The notes: generated from the letters alone by a model not told the origin. A stretch of 37,900 nucleotides of DNA from CBFDBF01 sp050295355 (GCA_050295355.1 JBNKPL010000009.1:1-37900); one strand, 5' to 3'. Shown: positions 8,110-17,250, numbered from the stretch's first letter. Translations and numbers: made by a program.

Positions 8110-8751
8110 ATGAACACCCATGAAGTGACGACCGTAGTCGAGGCAAAACTGAGCCGGCTGCGCAAAAAGCAGAAACTGCTGCTGGATGCATGGCGGAAAA
8201 CGGGCAACCGGAGCCTGATGGAGTTTTTTGTCGATATTATTCCCCGCATGCTCAATGCCGAGCGCTGCTCCATCTTCATCCTGGACCCGAAAATGTCCAA
8301 CGCCTGGGTCCACTGCGGAAGCGGCCTGGAAGAACGTCAGGTTTCGGTACCCCTGAATGACTCCTTCGTGGGCCAGGTGATCTCCAGCGGAAAGCCCCTC
8401 ACCAAGTACGATGTGCATATCTCCGAGGGCGCGCATGAGATGGTGGACTATACCACCGGCTTCACCACCCGCAACGTCCTCTGCATCCCGATCTGGAATG
8501 TGGCCGGCGATCTGGTGGTAGGGGCCCTGCAGGTGCTCAACAAAAGCGGAGACCAGCCGTTTTCACAGGAAGACATTACCATGCTCAAACGGTTTGCCGC
8601 ACAGACCCAGATGAACATTGAACATGTGTTCCTGAAGCAGGAGATCGGCCGGCTCTCCGAAGCGATCACGGAAAAGATCAAACAACTGGAAGGGGTGCTG
8701 CTGAAACGCTCTATCGAGTCCGCCATCCGGAGCAACCACAGTTTGCTCTGA
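8110..8751 (+). CDS. Stand-alone GAF-domain protein
   Basis: 213-residue soluble protein. A helical N-terminus rich in Lys and Arg (residues 10-35) leads into a single GAF domain at about 38-182. Landmarks are LNAERCSIFILDPKMSNAW, SVPLNDSFVGQVISSGKPL, and NVLCIPIWNVAGDLVVGALQVLNK, followed by FSQEDITMLKRFAAQTQMNIEH. A C-terminal coiled-coil-like helix follows (about 183-213). No output domain is visible, so it may bind a ligand and signal through a partner. The domain layout resembles GAF modules of phosphodiesterases and adenylate cyclases. It starts at ATG 8110 with an excellent GGAGGGAAG ribosome-binding site. The neighbour on the same strand is a chemoreceptor, but a 213-base gap with a hairpin separates them. 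Ligand and partner are unknown. Confidence 0.85.
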   Translation: MNTHEVTTVVEAKLSRLRKKQKLLLDAWRKTGNRSLMEFFVDIIPRMLNAERCSIFILDPKMSNAWVHCGSGLEERQVSVPLNDSFVGQVISSGKPLTKYDVHISEGAHEMVDYTTGFTTRNVLCIPIWNVAGDLVVGALQVLNKSGDQPFSQEDITMLKRFAAQTQMNIEHVFLKQEIGRLSEAITEKIKQLEGVLLKRSIESAIRSNHSLL

Positions 8752-8774
8752 GCCTTGCCCCGCTCCTTTCTGGC

Positions 8775-8808
8775 CTGGGGAAACTCTGTACAATCGGAGT
8801 TTCCCCAG
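8775..8808 (+). terminator. Perfect 12-bp hairpin after the GAF gene, terminator-like without a T-tract
   Basis: CTGGGGAAACTC (8775-8786) and GAGTTTCCCCAG (8797-8808) pair perfectly around a 10-base loop, 23 bases after the GAF stop codon. The following bases (TCACATCC) are not T-rich, so it may be a weak terminator, a 3'-end stabiliser or a protein-binding palindrome. Confidence 0.45.
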
Positions 8809-8862
8809 TCACATCCATCTACACCCCATCTCCAGCGCCAAATCCCTCACTTTTAAACACGA

Positions 8863-8890
8863 TTCAAATCGATGTGGCTTTTGCTACACT
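8863..8890 (+). promoter_or_regulatory. Possible promoter for the first chemoreceptor gene
   Basis: TTCAAA (8863-8868), a 16-base spacer and TACACT (8885-8890) lie about 75 bases before the start codon in the only AT-rich stretch of the gap. No sigma-28 motif was seen. Confidence 0.33.
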
Positions 8891-8964
8891 TATTTGATTG
8901 CAGAAATGAAAGATGCGTAACAGCGTCTTACCTAATAACAAGCAAATCATAAGGCGGGGCTGGC

Positions 8965-11232
8965 ATGTTTAGAAATCTTAGTATCTCCTTGCGGTTCATA
9001 GTCGCCACCCTGGTGACAGTCATGGCGGTCATGGGCATCACCACCTGGCTCTCCTACTCCCACATGGCGCGCATAACCCACGCGGCGGAGAAAAAGGAGA
9101 TGCAGGACGTCTTCCAGGCGGTTCAGGTAGGCGTGGAGCACGAGGGCCGCCTGGCGCAGGCCATGAGCGCCCTGGTCGCCGGGATACCCCAGGTGCAGGA
9201 GGCCTTCGGCCTGCGCGACCGGGAAACCCTGCAGAGCTTCTTCGCGCCCGGATTCCCCGCCCTGAAAAAGGAGTTCGGGGTTCGCCAGTTTCAGTTCCAC
9301 GAGCCGCCCGCCACCTCCTTCCTGCGGGTGCACAAGCTGGAGAAGTTCGGTGACGACCTCTCCTCCTTCCGCCACACCGTGGTGGAAACCAATAAGACCC
9401 AAAAAGCCATCAGCGGCCTGGAGGTGGGTGTAGCGGGCCTCGGCATCCGCGGCATCGTCCCCGTTTTCCATAACGGCGGACACACGGGTTCCGTGGAGTT
9501 CGGCATGTCCTTCGGACAGGCCTTCTTCGACCTCTACTCCGAGCAGCACCATGTGGACCTGGCCCTCTATATCAACCGCGAAGGGAAGCTGGAGCGGTTC
9601 GCCTCCACCCATGGGGCCGAATCCCTGCTCCCGGACGCGGAGATCAAAAAGATACTGGGTTCCGAACCCCATTTCGGCTACTCCGAACTGCTAGACAAAC
9701 CGGTGGCGGTCTATGCCGGCACGGTAAAAGACTACTCGGGCAAACCCTTCGGCGTCCTGGTGCTGGCCAAGAACCGCACAGCCCATGTGGCGGAGTTGGC
9801 ATCCCTGCGCAATAACAGCCTGCTGCTGATGATCTGCGGACTGCTCATCGTGGGCCTGGTGGTCTGGTTCATCAGCCGCGACCTGGTACGCCCGCTGACC
9901 AAAACCACCATCAGCCTGGAAGCTATTGCTTCCGGCGGCGGCGACCTGAGCGACCGCCTGGATGAATCTGGAAACGACGAAATCAGCCGCCTGGCCAAAG
10001 CCTACAACCAGTTCGCCAACAAGATCGAACAGGTGGTGCAAAAACTCTCCTCCACCGCAGGTGATATCGGTGTGGTGGTGGAAGAGCTGTCGCGCATCTC
10101 GGAACACACCAATTACGGCATCAGCAAGCAGAACGAGCAGACCACCCTGGTGGCCACCGCCATGACCGAAATGTCCGCCACCGTGCACGATGTGGCGGAA
10201 AACACCACCCACACCGCCAGCGCCGCCAAACATGCCAACGAACAGGCGAACAACGGTAAGGAAATCGTCACCACCGCCATGACCAGTATCAACACCCTGG
10301 CCGAGGAAGTGGGCCAGGCGGTGCGCATGGTCCGCACCGTAGAAGCGGATAGTGAGCGCATCGGCTCCGTGCTGGACGTAATTCGCGGCATCGCCGACCA
10401 GACCAACCTGCTGGCCCTGAACGCCGCCATCGAGGCGGCCCGGGCCGGGGAGCAGGGACGCGGCTTTGCCGTGGTGGCGGACGAGGTGCGTACCCTGGCC
10501 AGCCGCACCCAGCAATCCACCCAGGAGATCCAGGAGATGATCGAAAGCCTGCAGGCCGGGGTCACCCAGACCGCCACCGCCATGGAAGTGGGGCAGAAAC
10601 AGGCCGCCGACAGCGTCCAGCATGCGGCGGCAGCCCATGAGGCCCTCTCCGCCATCACTGATGCGGTGAACACCATCACATCCATGAGCACCCAGATCGC
10701 CACCGCGGCGGAAGAGCAAAGCGCCGTGGCCGAAGACATCAACCGCAACGTGCTGGATATCAGTCGGGTGGCGGAACAGACCATGGATGACGCAAGCCAA
10801 AACGCCGAGGTAACTGCGCGGCTGGCGGAAAACGCACAACAACTGATGGCGCTCATGGATCAATTTCACTCCGGCGGCCAATCCCACCTCCGGGATCTGC
10901 AGCGTGCCCGTGCGGCCCACATGGCGTGGAAGACCAAACTGCGGGGATTCCTGGATGGCAAGTCCGACCTGGACCAGAGCGCGGCCTTCTCCCATACCGA
11001 GTGCGCCTTCGGGAAGTGGTATCAGAGTGTGGGCTTAAACGAGTTTGGCCAGATCCCGGAGATTCAGGAGATCAACGAGCCGCACAAGGAGCTGCATGAA
11101 ACCATCAAGCGCATCGTTGCCCTGAAAACCCAGGGGAAAACGGAGGCCGCGGAAGAGGAGTACCAAAAGGTAGGCCCACTTTCGGACCGGATCGTCGCCC
11201 TGCTCACCCGCATTGAGCATCAGGTGAAATGA
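8965..11232 (+). CDS. Methyl-accepting chemotaxis protein with a dCache-like periplasmic sensor and a C-terminal CZB domain
   Basis: Transmembrane chemoreceptor, 755 residues. TM1 spans about 10-30 and TM2 about 284-303. The roughly 250-residue periplasmic region contains FLRVHKLEKFGDDLSSFRHTV and GLGIRGIVPVFHNGGHTGSVEFGMSFG, as in dCache_3-type double sensors. HAMP is about 304-360. The signalling hairpin tip is IADQTNLLALNAAIEAARAGEQGRGFAVVADEVR (about 476-509, given here in part). A CZB zinc-binding domain follows at about 645-755, with probable ligands His652, Cys680 (CAFGKWY), His707 and His711 (PHKELH). CZB domains in other proteins sense zinc or hypochlorous acid; the role here is inferred. 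There is no C-terminal CheR-tether pentapeptide. It starts at ATG 8965 after AAGGCGGGGC. Confidence 0.93.
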   Translation: MFRNLSISLRFIVATLVTVMAVMGITTWLSYSHMARITHAAEKKEMQDVFQAVQVGVEHEGRLAQAMSALVAGIPQVQEAFGLRDRETLQSFFAPGFPALKKEFGVRQFQFHEPPATSFLRVHKLEKFGDDLSSFRHTVVETNKTQKAISGLEVGVAGLGIRGIVPVFHNGGHTGSVEFGMSFGQAFFDLYSEQHHVDLALYINREGKLERFASTHGAESLLPDAEIKKILGSEPHFGYSELLDKPVAVYAGTVKDYSGKPFGVLVLAKNRTAHVAELASLRNNSLLLMICGLLIVGLVVWFISRDLVRPLTKTTISLEAIASGGGDLSDRLDESGNDEISRLAKAYNQFANKIEQVVQKLSSTAGDIGVVVEELSRISEHTNYGISKQNEQTTLVATAMTEMSATVHDVAENTTHTASAAKHANEQANNGKEIVTTAMTSINTLAEEVGQAVRMVRTVEADSERIGSVLDVIRGIADQTNLLALNAAIEAARAGEQGRGFAVVADEVRTLASRTQQSTQEIQEMIESLQAGVTQTATAMEVGQKQAADSVQHAAAAHEALSAITDAVNTITSMSTQIATAAEEQSAVAEDINRNVLDISRVAEQTMDDASQNAEVTARLAENAQQLMALMDQFHSGGQSHLRDLQRARAAHMAWKTKLRGFLDGKSDLDQSAAFSHTECAFGKWYQSVGLNEFGQIPEIQEINEPHKELHETIKRIVALKTQGKTEAAEEEYQKVGPLSDRIVALLTRIEHQVK

Positions 11233-11248
11233 ATTCTTATGGGATTTT

Positions 11249-11328
11249 AGCCACAGAGGTCACGGAGACTCACAGAGAACTCTCGCGCTCGAGACTGCTC
11301 TCTGTGTAACTCCTTGGCCTCCGTGGTA
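11249..11328. repeat. Palindromic 9-bp-unit element, copy 3 (between convergent genes)
   Basis: A more degenerate copy. The left arm has CACAGAGGT, CACGGAGAC and CACAGAGAA, with a one-base slip before the third. The right arm has CTCTGTGTA and CTCCGTGG, with an irregular middle unit. It fills the gap between the chemoreceptor stop and the ABC ATPase stop, so here its hairpin could end transcription from both sides. Confidence 0.75.
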
Positions 11329-11358
11329 ACAGCCGATTCTATCTATCGGGCCTGTGTA

Positions 11359-13356
11359 CTAGCCTGAAACCAGAAAACAGCACACCGTCCGGGTCTCGCT
11401 CAGCCGGGTCTCCTCCGGATAGGCCTCCCGGCACTGTTCCACCGCCTCGGGACAGCGGGGATGGAAATGGCAGCCCCGGGGCGGATTGGCGGGCGAAGGC
11501 ATATCCCCCTCCAGACGGATTACAGCTCGCCGGTTTTCCGGATCGGCCACCGGCACCGCGGACAGCAGCGCCTTGGTATAGGGATGCCGGGGCGCATCCA
11601 GCACCTCCTCCACCGTACCCCGCTCCACGATCCGGCCCAGGTACATCACCGCCACCTCGCTCGCCAGATAGGCCACCACCGAGATGTTGTGGGTAATAAA
11701 GAGGTAGGAGAGCCCGAGCCGCTGCTGCAGATCTTTCAGCAGATTCAGGATCTGCGCCTGCACCGACACATCCAGGGCGCTGGTGGGTTCGTCACAAACA
11801 ATCAGTTGCGGCTGCACCGCCAGGGCCCGCGCCACACAGATGCGCTGGCGCTGGCCTCCGGAGAACTCATGGGGATAACGCCCGGCAGCGTCCGCCGGCA
11901 GACCCACCTGCTGCAACAATTCCTCCACCCGCTGTTCCCGCTCGGCACGGCTGCCGCCCAATCCCTGGGCCACCAGCCCCTCGGCCACGATGTCCCGCAC
12001 CAGCATGCGCGGGTTCATGGAGGCGACCGGGTCCTGAAAGATGATCTGAAGATCGGCCCGCCTTCGGCGCAGGGCCTCGCCCTGCAACCGGGTCAGCTCA
12101 TCGCCGCCGAAACGCACGCTCCCCGCCGTGGGGGGCGTCAACTGCAGGATCCCCTTGCCCACGGTGGTCTTGCCGCAGCCGGACTCTCCCACCAGCGCCA
12201 GGGTATGGCCGGGGGGGATGGTGAGGGAGACCCCGTCCACCGCCTTCACATGGCCCACCACCCGTTTCAGGAGCCCTTTGTGGATGGGGAAATAGACCTT
12301 CAGATCATCCACCTCCAGCAACTGATCCGCAGAAGCGGGGCTCGCGCCTGAAGCGGGTTCCTCCTGGGTCGCGGTTTCGGCCAAGGGCCGCCACTCTTCC
12401 AGATGGCAGCGCAGCCCATGGGCCGTGTTGATAGTGCGCCACTCGGGCACCTGGCTCTCGCACACCTCCATGGCATGGTCACAGCGCTCCAGAAAACGGC
12501 AGCCGCTAAAGACCCGGTCCAGCGGAGGCACCATGCCCTTGATGACCGCCAGCTTTTGTCCCCGTTTGCCTTCGCCGGGCAGGGAGCGGAACAGTTTGCG
12601 GCTGTAGGGATGACGGGGTTCACGGAAGAACTGCTTGCAGGGCGCGGTCTCCACCACCTGGCCCGCGTACATCACCGCCACCCGGTCCGCCACCTCCGCC
12701 ACCACCCCGAGATCATGGGTGATGAGCAGGATGGCCATGCCAGTTTCCTTTTGCAGATCCTTCATCAGCCCCAGCACCTGCGCCTGGATGGTCACATCCA
12801 GCGCCGTAGTAGGCTCGTCCGCGATTAAGAGTTCGGGCCGCCCGGCCAGGGCGATGGCGATCATCACCCGCTGCTTCATACCGCCGGATAATTGGTGGGG
12901 ATACTCTTTCAGCCTGCGTTCGGGATCGGGAATACCCACCGCCTTCAGCAGCTCCAGCACACGACCGTTCACGTTATCCCGGCTGCCCGGATCGTGAATG
13001 CGCACCGACTCCGCGATCTGCGCCCCGATGGTGAGGACCGGATTGAGGGAGGTCATGGGCTCCTGGAAGATCATACCCATGCGCCCGCCCCGCTCCTGGC
13101 GCATGGCGTTCTCCGGCAGGGTCAGCAGGTCAGTTCCGCCCAGGCGCACCACGCCTGCCTGGATACGCCCGGCAGGGGGCAGCAATCGCATCATGGAAAG
13201 CGCGGTCATGGACTTGCCGCAGCCGGACTCGCCGAGCAGGGCGAAGGTCTCGCCCCTGCGGATCTCCAGATCCACGCCATCCACCGCCCGCACGGGATTC
13301 TCTCCATCCCCGAGCCAGGTCTTGAGGCCTTCCACTTGTAGTAAAACGTCGCTCAT
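11359..13356 (-). CDS. Fused double ABC ATPase of the dipeptide/oligopeptide (DppD-DppF) type
   Basis: 665-residue protein with two complete nucleotide-binding domains, equivalent to DppD fused to DppF, as in YejF. First half: Walker A GESGCGKS, signature LSGGMKQR, Walker B LLIADEPT. Second half, from about residue 345: GESGCGKT, FSGGQRQR, LIVCDEPT. Each half ends in the oligopeptide-ATPase C-terminal Cys region (GCRFLERC...C and GCHFHPRC...C). Four-cysteine versions of this region bind an Fe-S cluster in a mycobacterial DppD structure, as I recall. It would energise import of peptides or similar solutes with the permease encoded just upstream. No substrate-binding protein or DppB-type permease is in the window. 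The gap to the permease holds repeat copy 4. Confidence 0.9.
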   Translation of the reverse strand: MSDVLLQVEGLKTWLGDGENPVRAVDGVDLEIRRGETFALLGESGCGKSMTALSMMRLLPPAGRIQAGVVRLGGTDLLTLPENAMRQERGGRMGMIFQEPMTSLNPVLTIGAQIAESVRIHDPGSRDNVNGRVLELLKAVGIPDPERRLKEYPHQLSGGMKQRVMIAIALAGRPELLIADEPTTALDVTIQAQVLGLMKDLQKETGMAILLITHDLGVVAEVADRVAVMYAGQVVETAPCKQFFREPRHPYSRKLFRSLPGEGKRGQKLAVIKGMVPPLDRVFSGCRFLERCDHAMEVCESQVPEWRTINTAHGLRCHLEEWRPLAETATQEEPASGASPASADQLLEVDDLKVYFPIHKGLLKRVVGHVKAVDGVSLTIPPGHTLALVGESGCGKTTVGKGILQLTPPTAGSVRFGGDELTRLQGEALRRRRADLQIIFQDPVASMNPRMLVRDIVAEGLVAQGLGGSRAEREQRVEELLQQVGLPADAAGRYPHEFSGGQRQRICVARALAVQPQLIVCDEPTSALDVSVQAQILNLLKDLQQRLGLSYLFITHNISVVAYLASEVAVMYLGRIVERGTVEEVLDAPRHPYTKALLSAVPVADPENRRAVIRLEGDMPSPANPPRGCHFHPRCPEAVEQCREAYPEETRLSETRTVCCFLVSG

Positions 13357-13383
13357 ATATCCGATTTTGTTCTTGAATCTATT

Positions 13384-13472
13384 GCCACAGAGAACACAGA
13401 GATCACTGAGTTCATCGTATCAACCTATCTATTGCATAAAGATATCTCTGTGAACTCTGTGACCTCTGTGGC
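13384..13472. repeat. Palindromic 9-bp-unit element, copy 4 (permease-ATPase gap)
   Basis: The left arm has CACAGAGAA, CACAGAGAT and CACTGAGTT. The right arm is three clean units: CTCTGTGAA, CTCTGTGAC and CTCTGTGGC. The AT-rich loop of about 38 bases is the longest of the six. It sits 12 bases after the permease stop, between two genes of one apparent operon, where its hairpin would lie in the mRNA. Confidence 0.85.
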
Positions 13473-13484
13473 TAATAATTTTTA

Positions 13485-14894
13485 TCAACGACTACGACGC
13501 AGCCGGGGATCAAAGGCGTCCCGCACCACATCCGAAAACAGGTTGGCCGACAGCACCAGGGTAAACATAAACAGCAGCGCCGCCACCAGCGACCACCAGA
13601 CCACCGGCTCGCGCGCCATCTCCAGACGGGCGCTGTTGATCATGTTGCCCCAGCTGTTCATGGTGGGATCCACGCCGATGTTCACATAGGAGAGCACCGC
13701 CTCCGCCAGCACCAGGCCGGAAAAGTCGAGCACCACCGTAATCAGCACGATGTGCAGCACATTGGGCAGGATGTGGCGCGAGATGATCTGGAAGTGGCCC
13801 ACCCCGAAGGCGGTGGCGGCCTGCACATAATCCACCTCGCGCAGCTTGATGGACTCACCCCGCAGCAGGCGGCAAAGCCCGGTCCAGCTGGTCACGCCGA
13901 GGATGATACAGAGAAACAGCAGCCGCATATCCGCCCGCTCCAGGCTGCTGATATCGCTGGCGTGGTTGGCGATATAGATCTGCAGCATCAGGATGGAGGC
14001 GGCGATGAGCAGCACCCCGGGGATGGAGTTGAGGGTGGTGTAAAGATACTGGATCAGGTCATCCACCCAGCCGCGGAAATAGCCCGCCATGATCCCCAGC
14101 AGGATGGCGGCGGGCAGCATCACCAGGGTGGTGAGGGTGCCGATCACCAGCCCGGTGCGGATACTCTTCAGCGCCTGATAGAAGACGTCCTCCCCCACCT
14201 TGTCGGTGCCCAGCAGGTGGTATTTGGTCCCCAACTCCGCGCTGATGAAACCGGCCACCAGCATAAGGGTGGTTACCGCGATCATCACCCGCCAGGGGAT
14301 CTCGGTCTCGCCGCCGAGAACCCGCCGCGCGTTATAACCAAAACCGCAGCCCGCGCGCATCCCCATGAACATCAGCAGCAGATTCACCAGCACCAGGGAG
14401 AGGACGATCCCCTTGACCCCGCCGAAGAGAATCCCCCGCACAATATCGGACAGCCACTCCCGTTCCGGATCGGACAGGTGGGCGCCGCCGTACGCCAGGC
14501 GCGGGTAGCCGCGCACACTGCCAACCCCCGCCTGCTCCAGGCTCTCCTTGGCGTAGAGATGGGTGGCGAGGGGCGCCGAATAGCTCTTCTCCTGCCGCAC
14601 CCGCAGGGGGGTCACCCAGTGATCGAACAGGCTGATCACCTCGGAGGAGTAAACCGTCTCACCCTGTTGTTCGCCCTGCGGCAACCGGGGATGAAGGTGG
14701 ATGGAGTCCATGAGGCCGATCAGCAGATAGAACCCCAGCACCACCAGCGAACCCATGCCCACGCGGCTGCGGACCACCCGCCGCCAAGGCGCGCGCAGAT
14801 GTTCCCGGCGCGAGGCGTAGATGCCAAAGGCCAGGGCGAACAGAAACAGCAGAAACAGCAGGGCGTCGGTCCACAGGACCACCAGTGAAGGCAT
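13485..14894 (-). CDS. DppC/OppC-type ABC transporter permease with a long N-terminal extension
   Basis: 469-residue inner-membrane protein. The C-terminal half is a standard OppC permease: HLLGTDKVGEDVFYQALKSIRTGLVIG (about 226-252, cited in part) opens the binding-protein-dependent transport domain. The cytoplasmic EAA loop is VDYVQAATAFGVGHFQIISR (354-373). About five further transmembrane helices complete it. The first 220 residues are unusual: hydrophobic segments at about 10-25, 47-62, 158-178 and 203-218, with a roughly 90-residue polar stretch between the second and third. A family OppC is about 300 residues. The ATG shares one base with the narL TGA, so it is coupled to the two-component genes. 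The DppB partner and binding protein are missing locally. The substrate is unknown. Confidence 0.87.
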   Translation of the reverse strand: MPSLVVLWTDALLFLLFLFALAFGIYASRREHLRAPWRRVVRSRVGMGSLVVLGFYLLIGLMDSIHLHPRLPQGEQQGETVYSSEVISLFDHWVTPLRVRQEKSYSAPLATHLYAKESLEQAGVGSVRGYPRLAYGGAHLSDPEREWLSDIVRGILFGGVKGIVLSLVLVNLLLMFMGMRAGCGFGYNARRVLGGETEIPWRVMIAVTTLMLVAGFISAELGTKYHLLGTDKVGEDVFYQALKSIRTGLVIGTLTTLVMLPAAILLGIMAGYFRGWVDDLIQYLYTTLNSIPGVLLIAASILMLQIYIANHASDISSLERADMRLLFLCIILGVTSWTGLCRLLRGESIKLREVDYVQAATAFGVGHFQIISRHILPNVLHIVLITVVLDFSGLVLAEAVLSYVNIGVDPTMNSWGNMINSARLEMAREPVVWWSLVAALLFMFTLVLSANLFSDVVRDAFDPRLRRSR

Positions 14895-15547
14895 CAGAAC
14901 TCACCCCCGTCACGCCCGCAAAGATTACGCTCCACGGCGATCACCGCCGCCTCCACCCGGGAGTGGACCTCAAGCTTGCGCAGAATCGCCTTCACATGTA
15001 GCTTCACCGTGCCGTCTGAGATGCCGAGATTGCGCGCGATCACCTTGTTGCTCTGACCCTCCGCCAGGTGGCAGAGGATCTCCCGCTCCCGGGGGGTCAG
15101 ATCGGCGCCGCTGTTTGGGGCGCTGACGCTCCGCTCTCCCTGCACCGCCTTGGCCAGGATGCCGGTCAGCTCCGGGGCCACCACGGTGGTGCCGTTTTTG
15201 ATCTGCTCCAGCGCCTCCACCAGCGCCTCCGGCTCCATATCCTTGAGCAGATAGCCGTGGGCGCCGTTCTGCAACGATTCGATGACGTCGTTCTCCTGCC
15301 GGCTGGTGGTGAGCATGGCGACGGGCAACAGGGGCCTCCTGGCGCGCAGGGCCTTCAGCACCTCGACACCGTCCATGTCCGGCATGCGCATGTCGAGCAG
15401 CACCACATCCGGCTCCTTCTCCAGCGCCTCCTGAATCCCGGCATGGCAGTCGCCCGTGGCGCCCACCACATCCACCCCGAGGCGCAGCAGCAGTTCCTGC
15501 AGCCCGATCCGGAACAGGGCGTGGTCGTCAATGAGCATTACCCGCAT
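14894..15547 (-). CDS. NarL/FixJ-family response regulator
   Basis: 217-residue DNA-binding regulator. The N-terminal receiver (1-120) has the acidic pair in LIDDH, the phospho-acceptor Asp in VVLLDMRMPDMDG and Lys in YLLKDMEPEALVEAL. The C-terminal LuxR-type helix-turn-helix is LTPREREILCHLAEGQSNKVIA and GISDGTVKLHVKAILRKL (about 148-205). The sequence is close to NarL/NarP, but a nitrate role is not proven. Its ATG overlaps the kinase stop by one base (TGATG), and its own TGA overlaps the permease ATG in the same way. Kinase, regulator and permease are therefore made as a coupled set. Confidence 0.93.
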   Translation of the reverse strand: MRVMLIDDHALFRIGLQELLLRLGVDVVGATGDCHAGIQEALEKEPDVVLLDMRMPDMDGVEVLKALRARRPLLPVAMLTTSRQENDVIESLQNGAHGYLLKDMEPEALVEALEQIKNGTTVVAPELTGILAKAVQGERSVSAPNSGADLTPREREILCHLAEGQSNKVIARNLGISDGTVKLHVKAILRKLEVHSRVEAAVIAVERNLCGRDGGEF

Positions 15548-17178
15548 CAGAAGGTCTCTATCTGGTTGCTATCTGGCATTCGTGCCCCGGGATTGTAAAC
15601 CAACTCCACCCGAGTTCCCTCTCCCGGTTCACTCTCGATGGTCAGCTCACCACCCAGGCGGCGCGCCCGCTCCTGCATAATGGAGAGCCCCAGATGCTCG
15701 CCGGGTTCTCCTTCAGGGGCAACCTCATCGAATCCGATCCCGTCGTCCTCCACCAGAAACAGATATTCGCCCCCCTCCAGGCAGGAGAGCAGGATGCGCA
15801 CATTGTGCGCCCCGGCGTGTTTGCGGATATTGGCCAGGCACTCCTGGATGATGCGCAGCACCTGTTTCTCCTCCCCGGCGCTGAGATTGATGCTGGGGCA
15901 ATCGCGCTGAAAGAAGATGGGGATGCCGGTCTCCTGGCGGAAACGGCGGGTCAGCTTCTTCAGGGCGGGTTCCAGGCCCTGCTGTTCCACCGGGGCGAGG
16001 AAGCTGTTCAGCAGCTCGCGCAGCTCCGTATGGGCCTCGTCGATGCCGTGGCTGATGCGCTGCAGCTCACCGCGGGCGGCGTCGGAGACCTCGCTCTTCT
16101 TCAGGGTATCCTCCAGCATCCGCACCTGAAAACGCAGGCTGGCCAGGGTCTGGGCCAGGGAGTCGTGCAGTTCATGGGCCATGGTGGCCCGTTCCTCCAT
16201 GATGGAGAGCCGCCGCGCCTCCTCATCCAGGTGGCGCTTGGCGATGGCCATGCCGAGGTGGCTGCCGATGGTTACCAGCAGATCCAGCAGCTCCTCCCGT
16301 CCGGCGAAGCCGGAGCGGTCCACATAGAGATGGTAATGGCCGAACCGTTCCCCCTGGTACTCCAGCGGCACCTCCAGCTGCTCCACTTCCCGGCTGGTGA
16401 ACATCGGCCGCCCCAGGGCCTGGGAGCAGACGCCGGGATCCTGTTCACACAGGATATCGCCCAGGGAGAGGGTGCGGCCGCAGCCGCACAGGTGAAGCGG
16501 TAGTTGCTGCCGGCCGCTGACGAAGCGGTCATCCAGGCCGATGCTCCCCACCAGCCGCATCCGGCCCTCGGCGGTGACCAGGCTGACGGTGGCCGAGCGG
16601 CCGCGGACCATGTCCTTCAGGATGCGCAGGAACCGCACCAGCAGGTCATCCAGGTCCCCGGTCTGGTTAATGCTGGCCGCCACGTCATAGAGGATCTTGA
16701 GCGAGGCGGCTTGCTGGGCCAGCCGCCGGGTCTGGCGGTCCACCCGCTCCTCCATGTCCTCATAGATCTCGGTCAGCTCCCCGCTCAGGTTATCGATGTC
16801 ATGCACCACCGCGCCCAGCACGCCCACGTTTTCGAACGGCAGCGTATTCAGGGGCGAGCCCTCGCACACCTCCGCCACCGACTTTTCCAGCCGCACCAGG
16901 GGCATGAGCAGCTGGCTGCGCAGCCGCAGGGCGCCCACCATACCCGCCACCAGGGCGATCCCGCCCAGCAACAGCAGCAGGGCGGTCAGGCCCTGCCGGT
17001 CCCCGCTCTCCAGAAACAGCAGCAGCGCAATCAACAGGCTGGCGGCCAGGCTGGCCGTGAGGAATCCGAAAGGAAGCAGTAGCTTGCCGCCCACCAGGAT
17101 ATGCAGAATGGGAAAACGTTCCTGCTGGGGTGTAACGCTCTCCGGGGGCGACCCGCTATGGCCGGAATCTATCGACAT
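15547..17178 (-). CDS. NarX/NreB-type sensor histidine kinase without a periplasmic domain, GAF region with four cysteines
   Basis: 543-residue kinase. Two membrane helices at about 33-56 and 64-85 are separated by only about seven residues, so the nitrate-binding periplasmic domain of classical NarX is absent. A HAMP-like segment and coiled coil follow (86-160), then a GAF-like domain (about 165-315) holding Cys231, Cys233, Cys244 and Cys251. The HisKA_3 box MAHELHDSLAQTLASLRF carries phospho-acceptor His335. The HATPase_c domain has ECLANIRKHAGA, VEDDGIGFD and GLSIMQERARRLGGEL. The cysteines could hold an Fe-S cluster or act as redox thiols; this is inference. The start has no clear ribosome-binding site. 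Upstream are repeat copy 5 and cca. Confidence 0.92.
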   Translation of the reverse strand: MSIDSGHSGSPPESVTPQQERFPILHILVGGKLLLPFGFLTASLAASLLIALLLFLESGDRQGLTALLLLLGGIALVAGMVGALRLRSQLLMPLVRLEKSVAEVCEGSPLNTLPFENVGVLGAVVHDIDNLSGELTEIYEDMEERVDRQTRRLAQQAASLKILYDVAASINQTGDLDDLLVRFLRILKDMVRGRSATVSLVTAEGRMRLVGSIGLDDRFVSGRQQLPLHLCGCGRTLSLGDILCEQDPGVCSQALGRPMFTSREVEQLEVPLEYQGERFGHYHLYVDRSGFAGREELLDLLVTIGSHLGMAIAKRHLDEEARRLSIMEERATMAHELHDSLAQTLASLRFQVRMLEDTLKKSEVSDAARGELQRISHGIDEAHTELRELLNSFLAPVEQQGLEPALKKLTRRFRQETGIPIFFQRDCPSINLSAGEEKQVLRIIQECLANIRKHAGAHNVRILLSCLEGGEYLFLVEDDGIGFDEVAPEGEPGEHLGLSIMQERARRLGGELTIESEPGEGTRVELVYNPGARMPDSNQIETF

Positions 17179-17250
17179 CTAAAAGGAAACCTTGTGTCTT
17201 TTGTTGCTGTCCAGGTGATATTCACCCGCATGGTTGCTTAGGCCTTTTTT

